The notes beneath the pieces were generated by a model, which saw only the letters and a program-made list of their open reading frames with translations, did no database searches and had not been told where the DNA came from. DNA of 64,000 nt. Source: Caballeronia temeraria. GTDB lineage: Bacteria; Pseudomonadota; Gammaproteobacteria; Burkholderiales; Burkholderiaceae. Below are positions 1 to 8,356 of the stretch, piece by piece (position 1 is the stretch's first letter; each line of letters begins with the position of its first letter). A program made the translations under genes and the position numbers. The DNA is taken from NCBI RefSeq assembly GCF_001544795.2, contig NZ_FCOI02000001.1, forward strand, positions 1-64,000, written 5' to 3'.

Positions 1-198
1 GCGCGGACCCGATGGACCCATCGGCCGCGAAGCGGGCTGGAGCTATTGGTGCTGAACCAGCAAGTGAAGCGGCGCGAAGCGGCAGACCGTGCGCGAGCCA
101 GGCGCGGTTGGGCCTTTGAGGGCACTCTTTAGGCGAATGCCACGGTGGACGAGAGAACTACCCAAATTGCGTGGGACCGCGGGCGTATCGAGCTGCTT

Positions 199-258
199 TC
201 TTTGGTTACTTTCTTTGCAGCAGCAAAGAAAGTGACTGCCGCCCCGCACAGGGGCAGC
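199..258. repeat. Dispersed intergenic hairpin repeat (Burkholderia type)
   Basis: Two adjacent hairpins can be read directly. The first has 14-base arms at 205-218 and 223-236 (13 of 14 positions complementary, the odd one a possible G-U pair) around a 4-base loop. The second has arms GCCCC (241-245) and GGGGC (251-255) with a GCACA loop. From memory, near-identical 'TTACTTTCTTTGC...GCAAAGAAAGT' units followed by a GCCCCGCACAGGGGC hairpin recur in intergenic regions of Burkholderia and relatives; I cannot count copies here. The whole stretch 1-305 shows no convincing gene: the open frames across it are typical of this repeat and lack family resemblance. Confidence 0.6.
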
Positions 259-305
259 GCTAATAGACCAACACGACCACGGGATCCGGCAACAAAAAGC
301 AACAA

Positions 306-1130
306 CTATCTCCCATGCAAAGTCGGATGCGAATCAAACACCGGCCCCTGCACGAAATGCACATCAAACTGCTGAAGCGCATTGAACTGCGCTTCATCGG
401 AGACATTGGAAAAAATGAGCGGAATCCTCAAGCGATGCGCATACGCCACAAGATGCTTCACCACTGAATCCCGCAAAGCCTGCCCCGCATCCATCTTGAT
501 GAAATCGAGCCGAGCCATATCCGACACCGCCATGATCTGCCCGGCATTGGGCAGATTCCCCGCGACCTTGAACCCGTAGTGCTGATAGCTCTTCGTGAGA
601 TAGCCGAGAAACGTCTTGTGCGCGACCGCCGCCGCGGGCAATTCGATCACCACGCGCGACGGGGTCATCCCGAACTCCATCAGCACGGAAGAGAAGTGCA
701 GTCCGTGGTCGTACTTCACGCTCTTCAAAAGCCGCTCGTGCACGCGCAAAAACAAAAGCCCCGGCCGATGCGGCCCGAAGAAGTTGAACGCATGCAGCGC
801 GCGCGACAGCCGGTCCAGCACGACCAGCTCACGATCATCCTCAAGTTGTCCGAACGGATCGCGCGGCGCGTCGCCCTGAATGAGCGTCAACGCCTGCACG
901 CCGAGTTCATCGCCGAAACGCTCCGCGCTCTCCGGCGATGCGCTCAACGTCTGCGGAAAACTATGCGTGCCGACATCGAAAATCGGCTCGTAAGCGCTCG
1001 AAATGCACAGATCGCGATAATGCGCGACCGCCTCCCCGGCATGCTCGTTCTCGCCAAGCGCGACATGCGCGCCGAGAAACGGATGGTCCGCAGCGCGGGC
1101 GACAAGTTCAGGCAAGGACGGGGCGATCAT
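306..1130 (-). CDS. EAL-domain protein with degenerate catalytic motifs
   Basis: A 274-residue protein with the outline of an EAL (cyclic-di-GMP phosphodiesterase) domain and no GGDEF, sensor or membrane segment. The entry motif survives as YEPIFDV (47-53) and the strand DFIKMD (209-214) keeps an Asp and Lys found in active enzymes. The EAL signature is replaced by VQALTL (78-83), the loop normally DDFGTG reads GNLPNAG (191-197), and the late EGVE glutamate region reads SNVSDE (241-246). The family normally uses several acidic residues at these places to bind two metal ions, so I infer a non-hydrolytic protein, perhaps a cyclic-di-GMP or protein-binding adaptor. It stands alone, divergent from hmgA. 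The ATG at 1130 is the first start giving the whole domain; no strong ribosome site is visible. Confidence 0.75.
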   Translation of the reverse strand: MIAPSLPELVARAADHPFLGAHVALGENEHAGEAVAHYRDLCISSAYEPIFDVGTHSFPQTLSASPESAERFGDELGVQALTLIQGDAPRDPFGQLEDDRELVVLDRLSRALHAFNFFGPHRPGLLFLRVHERLLKSVKYDHGLHFSSVLMEFGMTPSRVVIELPAAAVAHKTFLGYLTKSYQHYGFKVAGNLPNAGQIMAVSDMARLDFIKMDAGQALRDSVVKHLVAYAHRLRIPLIFSNVSDEAQFNALQQFDVHFVQGPVFDSHPTLHGR

Positions 1131-1267
1131 GGATGGAGCATTCGGGTTCGTGAGGCGTGCCGTACCGGGCGATTTTCATTGGAATGGTCGATGGTATCAG
1201 CGCGCAACACCGCGTCCAGCACCAAATTCACATATTGATATGCCGGATCAAGCCCGTCGATTAAGGG

Positions 1268-1296
1268 TTTACGATCAATTTCACTAATCGTAATTT
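1268..1296 (+). promoter_or_regulatory. Putative hmgA-fahA promoter spanned by a palindromic operator
   Basis: A sigma70-like pair TTTACG (1268-1273) and TAATTT (1291-1296) is separated by 17 bases. An inverted repeat TTACGAT (1269-1275), 11-base spacer, ATCGTAA (1287-1293) fits the space between and including both boxes, so a bound dimer would block RNA polymerase. Homogentisate genes are often under pathway-specific repressors of the IclR or MarR type or LysR-type regulators; no such gene lies next to hmgA here. The promoter assignment is inference from consensus similarity. Confidence 0.45.
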
Positions 1297-1384
1297 GTTT
1301 TACCATGCGTAAATCGTAGCGACGACCCGCCGCGCAAGTTCGTCGTCGCCTGAACCGCCGCACTTTTCGTCGAGGATTTCGACC

Positions 1385-2722
1385 ATGCCATCGTTCGAGA
1401 CGCATACGGACGCGAATCAGCACTATCAGTCGGGTTTCGCCAACGACTTCGCCACCGAGGCGCTGCCGGGCGCATTGCCCATCGGCCGCAATTCGCCGCA
1501 GCGCGCTGCTTACGGGCTCTACGCCGAGCAGCTCTCAGGCAGCGCGTTCACCGCGCCGCGCGCGCACAATCGCCGCTCGTGGCTGTATCGGATTCGGCCG
1601 GCGGCCGTGCACAAGCCGTTCACGCGCATTCCCGCCGATATGCTGCGCGCGAAACTCGTCGCCAATTTCGCCGATGTTCCGCCGACGCCGCCTAATCAAC
1701 TGCGATGGGACCCGCTGCCGATGCCCGCTGCGCCGACCGATTTCATCGACGGCTGGGTGACGATGGCCGGCAACGGCGCGGCGGAGTCGATGTCCGGTTG
1801 CGCGATTCATCTCTACGCCGCGAATCGCCCGATGCAGGACCGCTTCTTCTTCAACGCCGACGGCGAATTGCTGATCGTGCCTCAGCAAGGCCGCCTCGCG
1901 ATCTGGACGGAACTGGGCAAGCTCGATGTCGAGCCGTTCGAGATCGCCGTGATTCCGCGCGGCGTGCGCTTCACCGTGGCGCTGCCCGATGGCGACGCGC
2001 GCGGCTATATCTGCGAGAACTTCGGCGCGCTGTTGCAGTTGCCCGATCTCGGTCCGATCGGCTCGAACGGGCTGGCGAATCCGCGCGACTTCCTCACGCC
2101 GAACGCCGCGTACGAAGACCGCGAAGGCCGGTTCGAACTCGTCACGAAGATGAACGGCGTGCTGTGGCGCGCGGATATCGGCCATTCGCCGCTCGATGTC
2201 GTCGCGTGGCACGGCAATTACGCACCGTACAAGTACGATCTGCGCCACTTCAACACCATCGGCTCCATCAGCTACGACCATCCGGATCCGTCGATCTTTC
2301 TCGTGCTGCAATCGCCGAGCGACACGCCGGGCGTCGATTCGATCGACTTCGTGATCTTCCCGCCGCGCTGGCTCGCAGCTGAAGATACGTTCCGTCCGCC
2401 GTGGTTTCATCGGAATGTGGCGAGCGAGTTCATGGGTCTCGTGCACGGCGTCTACGACGCGAAGGCCGAAGGCTTCGTGCCGGGCGGCGCGAGCCTGCAC
2501 AACTGCATGTCGGGGCACGGGCCGGACGCGGGCACGTTCGAGAAAGCATCGAACATCGATACCTCGAAGCCCGCGAAGGTCGACTCGACGATGGCTTTCA
2601 TGTTCGAAACGCGCACCCTCATCAAGCCGACGCAGTTCGCGCTCGACACCGCGCAATTGCAGGCGAACTACTACGAGTGCTGGCAAGGCCTCACGAAACA
2701 CTTCAACCCGGAGCAACGATGA
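1385..2722 (+). CDS. hmgA: Homogentisate 1,2-dioxygenase
   Basis: Opens the aromatic ring of homogentisate to maleylacetoacetate, the central cytosolic step of tyrosine and phenylalanine degradation. The 445-residue length is normal for the family. The cupin-like core is clear: the stretch [19 protein letters not shown] near residue 280 and the iron-site region [15 protein letters not shown] near residue 340, which carries the expected His and Glu ligands, followed by a later His in [14 protein letters not shown]. The ATG at 1385 follows a GAGGA about 10 bases upstream. The stop overlaps the start of fahA by four bases (ATGA), so the two are translationally coupled. The usual intermediate enzyme, maleylacetoacetate isomerase, is not in the window. 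Confidence 0.96.
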   Translation: MPSFETHTDANQHYQSGFANDFATEALPGALPIGRNSPQRAAYGLYAEQLSGSAFTAPRAHNRRSWLYRIRPAAVHKPFTRIPADMLRAKLVANFADVPPTPPNQLRWDPLPMPAAPTDFIDGWVTMAGNGAAESMSGCAIHLYAANRPMQDRFFFNADGELLIVPQQGRLAIWTELGKLDVEPFEIAVIPRGVRFTVALPDGDARGYICENFGALLQLPDLGPIGSNGLANPRDFLTPNAAYEDREGRFELVTKMNGVLWRADIGHSPLDVVAWHGNYAPYKYDLRHFNTIGSISYDHPDPSIFLVLQSPSDTPGVDSIDFVIFPPRWLAAEDTFRPPWFHRNVASEFMGLVHGVYDAKAEGFVPGGASLHNCMSGHGPDAGTFEKASNIDTSKPAKVDSTMAFMFETRTLIKPTQFALDTAQLQANYYECWQGLTKHFNPEQR

Positions 2723-4005
2723 ACAACGCGCTGAAGGCCACACTCGCGCCGACGCTCAGGAGCTGGATCGAATCCGCGAACGCACTCGCGAGCGACTTTC
2801 CGATCCAGAACCTGCCGTTCGGGATTTTCAGCGATGCCGTGAATCCGCAGCCGCGCGCGGGCGTCGCGATCGGCGAATGGATCGTCGATCTCGCCGCGCT
2901 CGAACGCGCCGGGTTGCTCGATGCGCACGGCACGTTCGACAAGCCGCGCCTGAACGACTTCATCGCGCTCGGACGCGAGACGTGGCGCGATGTGCGGATT
3001 GCGCTTTCTGCTTTGCTCGCACAGGGCAACGCGACCTTGCGTGACGACGCGGCCTTGCGCCAGCGCGCGCTCGTGCCGCGCAACGGCGCGACGATGCATC
3101 TGCCGGTCGAGATTCCGGGCTACACGGATTTCTACTCGTCGAAAGAGCACGCGACGAACGTCGGCTCGATGTTCCGCGATCCGAAGAACGCGCTTTTGCC
3201 GAACTGGTCGGAGCTGCCGGTCGGCTATAACGGGCGCGCGTCGTCGGTGGTCGTGAGCGGCACGCCGGTGCGTCGGCCGAACGGTCAGATCAAGCTGCCG
3301 AACGAGGATCGGCCGATCTTCAGCGCGTGCCGCAAGCTGGATATCGAGCTGGAGACGGGGTTCATCGTCGGGCGGGGTAATGCGCTCGGCGAACCGATCG
3401 CGTGTGAGGACGCGGAGCAGCACATCTTCGGCATGGTGCTGCTCAACGACTGGAGCGCGCGCGATATCCAGCAATGGGAATACGTGCCGCTCGGGCCGTT
3501 TAACTCGAAGGGCTTCGCGACGACCATCTCGCCGTGGATCGTCACGCTCGATGCGCTCGAGCCGTTTCGCACCGCGACGCCCGCGCAGGAGCCGAAGCCG
3601 CTCGCCTATTTGCGGCACGAAGGCGATCACGCGTTCGATATCGAACTGGAAGTCACGCTGCGTCCCGAAGGCGCGCGGGCGGCCACGACTATTTCGCGGA
3701 CCAATTTCAAGCTGATGTACTGGTCGATGGCGCAGCAGCTCGCGCATCACACGGTCGGCGGCTGCAATACGCGCGTCGGCGATCTGATGGGCTCGGGCAC
3801 GATCAGCGGACCGACGCCGGATTCGTGCGGCAGTCTGCTCGAAAGCACGTGGAATGGGCAGCGGCCCATGAAGCTGGAAGAGGGCGGCGAGCGCGCGTTT
3901 CTGCAGGACGGGGATGAAATCGTTCTGCGTGGATGGTGTCAGGGCGAGGGGTATCGCGTGGGGTTTGGGGAATGCGCGGGGCAGGTGGTGGCGGCGCGGG
4001 GGTGA
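2719..4005 (+). CDS. fahA: Fumarylacetoacetase
   Basis: Hydrolyses fumarylacetoacetate to fumarate and acetoacetate, the last step of tyrosine breakdown. The 428-residue protein has the N-terminal FAH domain followed by the C-terminal hydrolase fold; recognisable stretches are [17 protein letters not shown] near residue 130, the metal-binding ELETGFIVG near residue 210 and [18 protein letters not shown] near residue 245. An in-frame upstream start at 2401 would extend the protein backwards through hmgA and is not credible; the ATG at 2719 overlaps the hmgA stop and begins with the expected N terminus. Expression is almost certainly as an hmgA-fahA operon. Confidence 0.95.
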   Translation: MNNALKATLAPTLRSWIESANALASDFPIQNLPFGIFSDAVNPQPRAGVAIGEWIVDLAALERAGLLDAHGTFDKPRLNDFIALGRETWRDVRIALSALLAQGNATLRDDAALRQRALVPRNGATMHLPVEIPGYTDFYSSKEHATNVGSMFRDPKNALLPNWSELPVGYNGRASSVVVSGTPVRRPNGQIKLPNEDRPIFSACRKLDIELETGFIVGRGNALGEPIACEDAEQHIFGMVLLNDWSARDIQQWEYVPLGPFNSKGFATTISPWIVTLDALEPFRTATPAQEPKPLAYLRHEGDHAFDIELEVTLRPEGARAATTISRTNFKLMYWSMAQQLAHHTVGGCNTRVGDLMGSGTISGPTPDSCGSLLESTWNGQRPMKLEEGGERAFLQDGDEIVLRGWCQGEGYRVGFGECAGQVVAARG

Positions 4006-4140
4006 TGGGAGAGCCTCAAAGCTCACTGTTCGGCCATACAATCTATCGAACGGAGCAATGCCACATGCGATCCGAAGGTCGTCGGTCGGGTGGCCCACGA
4101 CCTTCAGGACGGCAGCTTTGCATGTGAGGCGATCGCTTCG

Positions 4141-4419
4141 CTATCTCGTTCGGTATCGTCGAAAAAATTCCACATGTCTCTTGAAGCGTTTATGCGCCCA
4201 GATCAGACCGCCGATTAGAACGCACCCGAGCACCGTCCATCCGAGCGCTGCCGAATGAGCCGCGCCGCCGCAAATCAAGCCTGAAACCATGGACGCACCA
4301 GCGATTCGGTTGTACATCCTGCGCGGCACGCCATAGTGCGCTTCAGCTTGGCATCCTGTGCAAACCCTTGCGCCCCAGGGGAAATCGGTTCGGCAATGCG
4401 GGCAATTCAATGCGGACAT
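4141..4419 (-). CDS. Small zinc-ribbon membrane protein, unknown function
   Basis: A 92-residue protein that I cannot assign to a named family. Residues 1-25 form a zinc ribbon with two CxxC knuckles (Cys6, Cys9, Cys20, Cys23), as in proteins that begin with a 'CPHC...CxxC' rubredoxin-like module. Residues about 38-76 are hydrophobic and glycine-rich, enough for two membrane passes, and the C terminus is very basic (KRFKRHVEFFRRYRTR). The gene and its upstream spacer (4420-4599) are visibly poorer in GC than the flanks. It lies convergent with fahA and has no clear functional partner; the spacer shows no other feature. Confidence 0.6.
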   Translation of the reverse strand: MSALNCPHCRTDFPWGARVCTGCQAEAHYGVPRRMYNRIAGASMVSGLICGGAAHSAALGWTVLGCVLIGGLIWAHKRFKRHVEFFRRYRTR

Positions 4420-4599
4420 AGATTTTTAGCTTGTTTCGATGAAGTGCGAATTCGCTTTGGTATCGATACCCAGAGCATTTGTGATCCTAAATAGTTCAGA
4501 GAAGATAACTGATTGTCCTGAGCATTGGCGGCGTGGCGTGTAACTCGTTATCAATCGTCAAAGGTCGAGCGCACCACTCGCGGAGTTGATTACTTCTAG

Positions 4600-5757
4600 T
4601 CAGTCAACTTTCGTAGTCTGTTGCCTCCGCTCCCACCACGCCGCCACGAGAAACGCGCACGCCGCCGCCGTCAACACGCCGATCAGCGCATCCGCCCCGA
4701 CGCGCTGCATCAGCGTGCCCGCGACGATCGGACCGCCGAAGCTCGCGATGCTCCACGACGCCCCGACGATCGCCGTCGCCGATACGAGCGACGGTCCGCG
4801 AAAGCGCTCGCCGCACGCGACGATCGACAGCGTGTAGACGCTGCCCGCCGCCGCGCCGATCACGAACAAGAGCGGCCAGCAGATCCACGGATACGCAACC
4901 GCCCAGGGCAGAGGCGGCAGCAGCACCGCGGCGACCACGCCCGCGCCCGCATGCACCTTCGCGCGCCCGATGCGATCGGCGAGCCAGCCGATCGGGAATT
5001 GCATCGTCGTGTCGCCGAGCAGAATCGCCGACGCGAACAGCACGCCGACATCCTCGCCAATGCCGTGCGACATCGCGAAGAGCGGCATCAGCGAAAGCGC
5101 GAGCGTGTCGAAGAGCGCGAAGAAGCCCGTGCCGATCACGAGCGCCGGCATGCGCGGCAGCACGGTGCGCCAGTCGCCGTGTTCGCCTTCTTCGGATGCG
5201 AGCGCGTGCGGCGTGCCGCGTATCGATGCGAGCGCCGGCAGCGCCAGCAGGAAAATCGCGCCGCAGAGTGCAAAGCGCATCGACGGTAATCCGCCAATTG
5301 CGCTGACGAGCACCGGGCCCGTCATCTGAAACAGCGTGAAGTTGGTCGCGTAGAGGGCGACGACGCGCCCGCGCGTGGCATCGTCGGCGAGCTGGGTGAC
5401 CCACGCTTCGCCGATGGTGAAAAGCAGCATCAGCGCCGCGCCGCACAGAAAGCGCAGCACGGCCCAGAGCCACAGGTCGACGGTGAACTGCATCGCGATG
5501 GTAGACAACGCCGCGACGACCACCGTGCCGACGATCGTCTCGCGCGCGCCGAACCGCGCGGCGACACGGCTCGCCACCGGCGCGATGACGAGGCCGCCCG
5601 CCGCCTGCATCGCCGTCATCAGGCCGACGATGTCCGTGCCGTAGCCCGCTTGCGTCAGTGCGAGCGCGGTGAGCGGCAGCGTCGCGCCCAGACCCAGGCC
5701 GACGACCGCCACGCTCAATATCAGCGCGAGAAAATCGCGCGAGAGAATGCCCTTCAT
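4600..5757 (-). CDS. MFS transporter, YcaD-like
   Basis: A major facilitator superfamily membrane protein of 385 residues with about twelve hydrophobic segments. The N-terminal half begins LILSVAVVGLGLGATLPL, and a loop between early helices reads VAARFGARETIVG, a recognisable form of the MFS loop 2-3 motif. The overall pattern resembles the E. coli YcaD group of putative transporters; the substrate is unknown. The frame is open further upstream to 5802, but the ATG at 5757 puts the protein just before its first helix and avoids overlap with the neighbouring gene, whose stop lies at 5780. The 22-base gap and common strand suggest co-transcription with the second MFS gene. Confidence 0.85.
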   Translation of the reverse strand: MKGILSRDFLALILSVAVVGLGLGATLPLTALALTQAGYGTDIVGLMTAMQAAGGLVIAPVASRVAARFGARETIVGTVVVAALSTIAMQFTVDLWLWAVLRFLCGAALMLLFTIGEAWVTQLADDATRGRVVALYATNFTLFQMTGPVLVSAIGGLPSMRFALCGAIFLLALPALASIRGTPHALASEEGEHGDWRTVLPRMPALVIGTGFFALFDTLALSLMPLFAMSHGIGEDVGVLFASAILLGDTTMQFPIGWLADRIGRAKVHAGAGVVAAVLLPPLPWAVAYPWICWPLLFVIGAAAGSVYTLSIVACGERFRGPSLVSATAIVGASWSIASFGGPIVAGTLMQRVGADALIGVLTAAACAFLVAAWWERRQQTTKVD

Positions 5758-5779
5758 CCAGCGTACCGCCTGCGAAGAA

Positions 5780-6952
5780 TCAGGCGGCTTGCCCGATCGC
5801 AAGACGGCGCGCGCGTTTGTCGAGCGTCGCCGACAGCAGCGTCAGGCCGAACGCGCTCATCGCCATCAGAATGCCGACCCACGGCAGCGACGTGAGCGGC
5901 GCGCCCGCGCTGATCACGCAGCCGCCGAGCCACGCGCCGGTCGCATTGCCGAGGTTGAACGCGCCCTGATTCAAGGTCGATGCGAGATTCGGCGCATCGC
6001 TCGCGCGATTCACGATCAGGATCTGCAGCGGCGGCACGATCGCGAAGGCGAGCACGCCCCAGAAGAAGATGGTGATCATCGCGGAGACGGGTTCGTGCAT
6101 CGTGCCGGCGAAGATCGTCAGAATGACGACGATCGCGAGCAGGAACGACAGCAGCGAGCGCAGCAGCTTCCAGTCCGCGAGCTTGCCGCCGAGCGTGCTG
6201 CCGACCGTCAGGCCGAGGCCGAAGAGCAGCAGCACATACGTGACCGCGTGCGGCGAAAAGCCCGTCACGTCTTCGAGAATCGGCGTGATATACGTGAACA
6301 CCGAGAAGAGACTCGCCGATGCCAGCACGCTGATGCCGAGCACCATCAGCACTTGCGGGTTCTTGAGCACGTCGAATTCGCGCAGGATGCTCGTCTCGCG
6401 CATCTCGATATGCTTCGGCAGGCACACGGCGAGCGCGCCCGCCGCCGCGACGCCGATCAGCGTGACGACCCAGAACGTCGAGCGCCAGCCGGCCGCCTGG
6501 CCGAGCGCGGTGCCGAGCGGCACGCCGAGCACGTTGGCGAGCGTGAGGCCGGTGAACATCAGCGCGATGGCCTGAGCGCGGCGATTCGGCGCGACGAGAT
6601 CGGCGGCGACCACCGAGCCGATGCCGAAGAACGCGCCGTGACAGAACGCCGTGACGATGCGCGCGCCCATCAGCACCCAGTAGTTCGGCGCGAGCGCGCA
6701 CAGCATGTTGCCAACGATGAACACGCCGATCAGGCCCATCAGCGCCTTCTTGCGCGGCATCTTCGCGGTGACGATAGCGAGAATCGGCGCGCCGACGGTC
6801 ACGCCGAGCGCATAGCCGGACACGAGCATGCCCGCCGCCGGAATCGTCACCGCGAGATCGCGCGCGACATTGGGCAACAGGCCCATGATGACGAATTCCG
6901 TCGTGCCGATGCCGAACGCGGCAATGGCGAGAGCGAAAAGAGGCAGAGGCAT
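5780..6952 (-). CDS. MFS transporter, AraJ/YdhP-type DHA1 family
   Basis: A 390-residue MFS protein. The start MPLPLFALAIAAFGIGTTEF, then the LPNVARDL and VTAKMPRKKAL motifs, are characteristic of the AraJ/YdhP branch of drug:proton antiporters (DHA1), which export sugars, purine ribonucleosides or drugs; the actual substrate cannot be told. Twelve helices are expected. I chose the ATG at 6952 because the 71 extra residues of the longer frame are polar, out of character, and would cover the promoter-like region. A TACAAT box on the minus strand at 7034-7039 could be its -10 element. The gene precedes the YcaD-like MFS gene by 22 bases. Confidence 0.88.
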   Translation of the reverse strand: MPLPLFALAIAAFGIGTTEFVIMGLLPNVARDLAVTIPAAGMLVSGYALGVTVGAPILAIVTAKMPRKKALMGLIGVFIVGNMLCALAPNYWVLMGARIVTAFCHGAFFGIGSVVAADLVAPNRRAQAIALMFTGLTLANVLGVPLGTALGQAAGWRSTFWVVTLIGVAAAGALAVCLPKHIEMRETSILREFDVLKNPQVLMVLGISVLASASLFSVFTYITPILEDVTGFSPHAVTYVLLLFGLGLTVGSTLGGKLADWKLLRSLLSFLLAIVVILTIFAGTMHEPVSAMITIFFWGVLAFAIVPPLQILIVNRASDAPNLASTLNQGAFNLGNATGAWLGGCVISAGAPLTSLPWVGILMAMSAFGLTLLSATLDKRARRLAIGQAA

Positions 6953-7263
6953 GGCGGGAGCGGACGAGGTGTCACGTCTGGGCGCATCGTCGGATTGAGC
7001 GATGCAGGCGCCGAGGCGGAGTTGAAGGCTCGAATTGTACCGAAAGGTTATTTTCGATGCTGGTATAAACCCTGATGCCGAACGGTCCGTCCACGCGTCG
7101 GCCCGAACGGATATTCTTTCGGACGCGGCGGCGGCGCACGACTCTTGCAAGCGCGACGCCCGCATGCGTCAGATGTTTCCGGTAACACGTCCGCGCCGTG
7201 CATTCCTTGCGCGTCGCGCGCGCCGCAGAGTGTTGGAAAAACGCAGCAACTTTTTGAACGAAG
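6953..7263. other. Divergent intergenic spacer
   Basis: About 310 bases separate the divergent MFS gene and the small exported-protein gene. The only element I can point to is a TACAAT hexamer on the minus strand (7034-7039), a possible -10 for the MFS pair, without a good -35. No hairpin terminator, RNA gene or conserved small frame was recognised. Confidence 0.4.
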
Positions 7264-7710
7264 ATGTCACCGACAAAATTCCTTTCCCGCGCGGCCGCTG
7301 CCGCCACGCTGTTCATCGCATCCACGCTTGCGTTCGCCCAGAGCGACGCGGCCGGTCCCATCGACACGAAAGCGGGCACGCTCTATTTCCTGCGCGACGA
7401 ATCCGGCATGGCCGCGCTCATCGAGAAACAGGTGTTCGATCGTTTCGACGCGAAGCGCATCGTGCATTTCGACGAAACGTCCGGCACGGCCGACACCGTC
7501 ACGCGCATGCTCGTGCAGACCGACACCGGCCCGATCCTGTACGACTTCCGCCGCAATCCGCCGCTCGTGCAGCGCGCCGGTCAGCGCATGACGGTCAAAC
7601 GCGTGTTCTGGCAGGGCGAGGAAGTGGTGATGCAGTCGAATCTCGGCTGGTTCGGCCTGCAGCGCGGCAAGCTCACGAAGCTGCAATCGTCGACGACGAT
7701 CTATCACTGA
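7264..7710 (+). CDS. Conserved exported protein of unknown function
   Basis: A 148-residue protein with a standard secretory signal: a basic start, a hydrophobic run AAAATLFIASTLAFA and a cleavage site before Gln26. The mature part, about 120 residues, contains no cysteines and no motif I recognise; it is rich in beta-like stretches (TLYFLRDES, RMLVQTDTGPILYDFRR, KRVFWQGEEVVMQ), suggesting a small periplasmic beta protein. Its last 38 bases overlap the end of the convergent metallophosphoesterase gene. Function unknown; periplasmic location is inferred from the signal peptide only. Confidence 0.7.
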   Translation: MSPTKFLSRAAAAATLFIASTLAFAQSDAAGPIDTKAGTLYFLRDESGMAALIEKQVFDRFDAKRIVHFDETSGTADTVTRMLVQTDTGPILYDFRRNPPLVQRAGQRMTVKRVFWQGEEVVMQSNLGWFGLQRGKLTKLQSSTTIYH

Positions 7711-8356
7711 GCGGAAACACGCGCTCGCCGGCGATCACGTAGAGCGCTTCGCCGCGCACGCCGCCGTTCACCTCGAAGCCGCCCGTGAATGCGCCGAACG
7801 CGGGCAGCACGCCCGCGCGCGGGCCGAAGCGAAAGCACGGCAGGCGCGCGCTGTCGACGCGCGTCGCGAGCCGGTAGACGGGATGCTCATGCCCCGCGAG
7901 CGCGTAAGCGCCATCGACTGTCTGCGGATGATGACAAAGCGCCCACGGCCCGAGCATATGCGGCTCCTTCACGACATCGACGCCGAATAGCGCGGGCAGC
8001 GCGCCCGCGTGTTTGTCGTGATTGCCTTCGACGAGCACGAGCGCAAGTTCGCGATGCTTCGCGCGCCACGCGGCGAGCGCGTCGAGGGTTTCATCGGCGT
8101 GGGATTCGCGGGCGTGCAGCAAGTCGCCGAGAAAGACGATCGATTCCGGCCGATGCGCCGCGACGAGCGCATCGAGCCGCGCGAGGCTCTCGCCGGTCGT
8201 GCCGACGGGCACCGGAATGCCGCGCGCGCGAAACACGGCGTCCTTGCCGAAATGCGCATCGGCGATGAAAAGGCTCTTGGCGTGCGGATCGAACGCCGCG
8301 CGCTGCGCGGAGATCACGAGCGCGTGGCCGTGGACATCGATGGTCAGTGCTTCCAT
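7673..8356 (-). CDS. pdeM: Ligase-associated metallophosphoesterase (MPE/PdeM)
   Basis: A 227-residue calcineurin-type metallophosphoesterase, last gene of the repair operon. Metal-binding motifs appear in the canonical order: DAH (33-35), GDLLH (77-81), GNHD (111-114), HH (142-143) and GHEH (155-158). The Pseudomonas putida member of this family was shown to be a manganese-dependent single-strand DNA endonuclease encoded in the same kind of four-gene cluster, so the same role is likely here. Its start abuts the helicase stop with no spacing (8356/8357), implying coupled translation. The 3' end overlaps the convergent exported-protein gene by 38 bases. Confidence 0.92.
   Translation of the reverse strand: MEALTIDVHGHALVISAQRAAFDPHAKSLFIADAHFGKDAVFRARGIPVPVGTTGESLARLDALVAAHRPESIVFLGDLLHARESHADETLDALAAWRAKHRELALVLVEGNHDKHAGALPALFGVDVVKEPHMLGPWALCHHPQTVDGAYALAGHEHPVYRLATRVDSARLPCFRFGPRAGVLPAFGAFTGGFEVNGGVRGEALYVIAGERVFPLSDRSSSTIAAS

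Noticed and set aside
43-249. 68-codon minus-strand frame across the left-edge repeat
   Set aside because: It lies within the dispersed hairpin repeat and has no ribosome site; such frames are a known artefact of this repeat.
2401-2718. Upstream extension of fahA into hmgA
   Set aside because: The extra residues are Arg-rich frame-shifted hmgA sequence; the ATGA overlap supplies the normal start.
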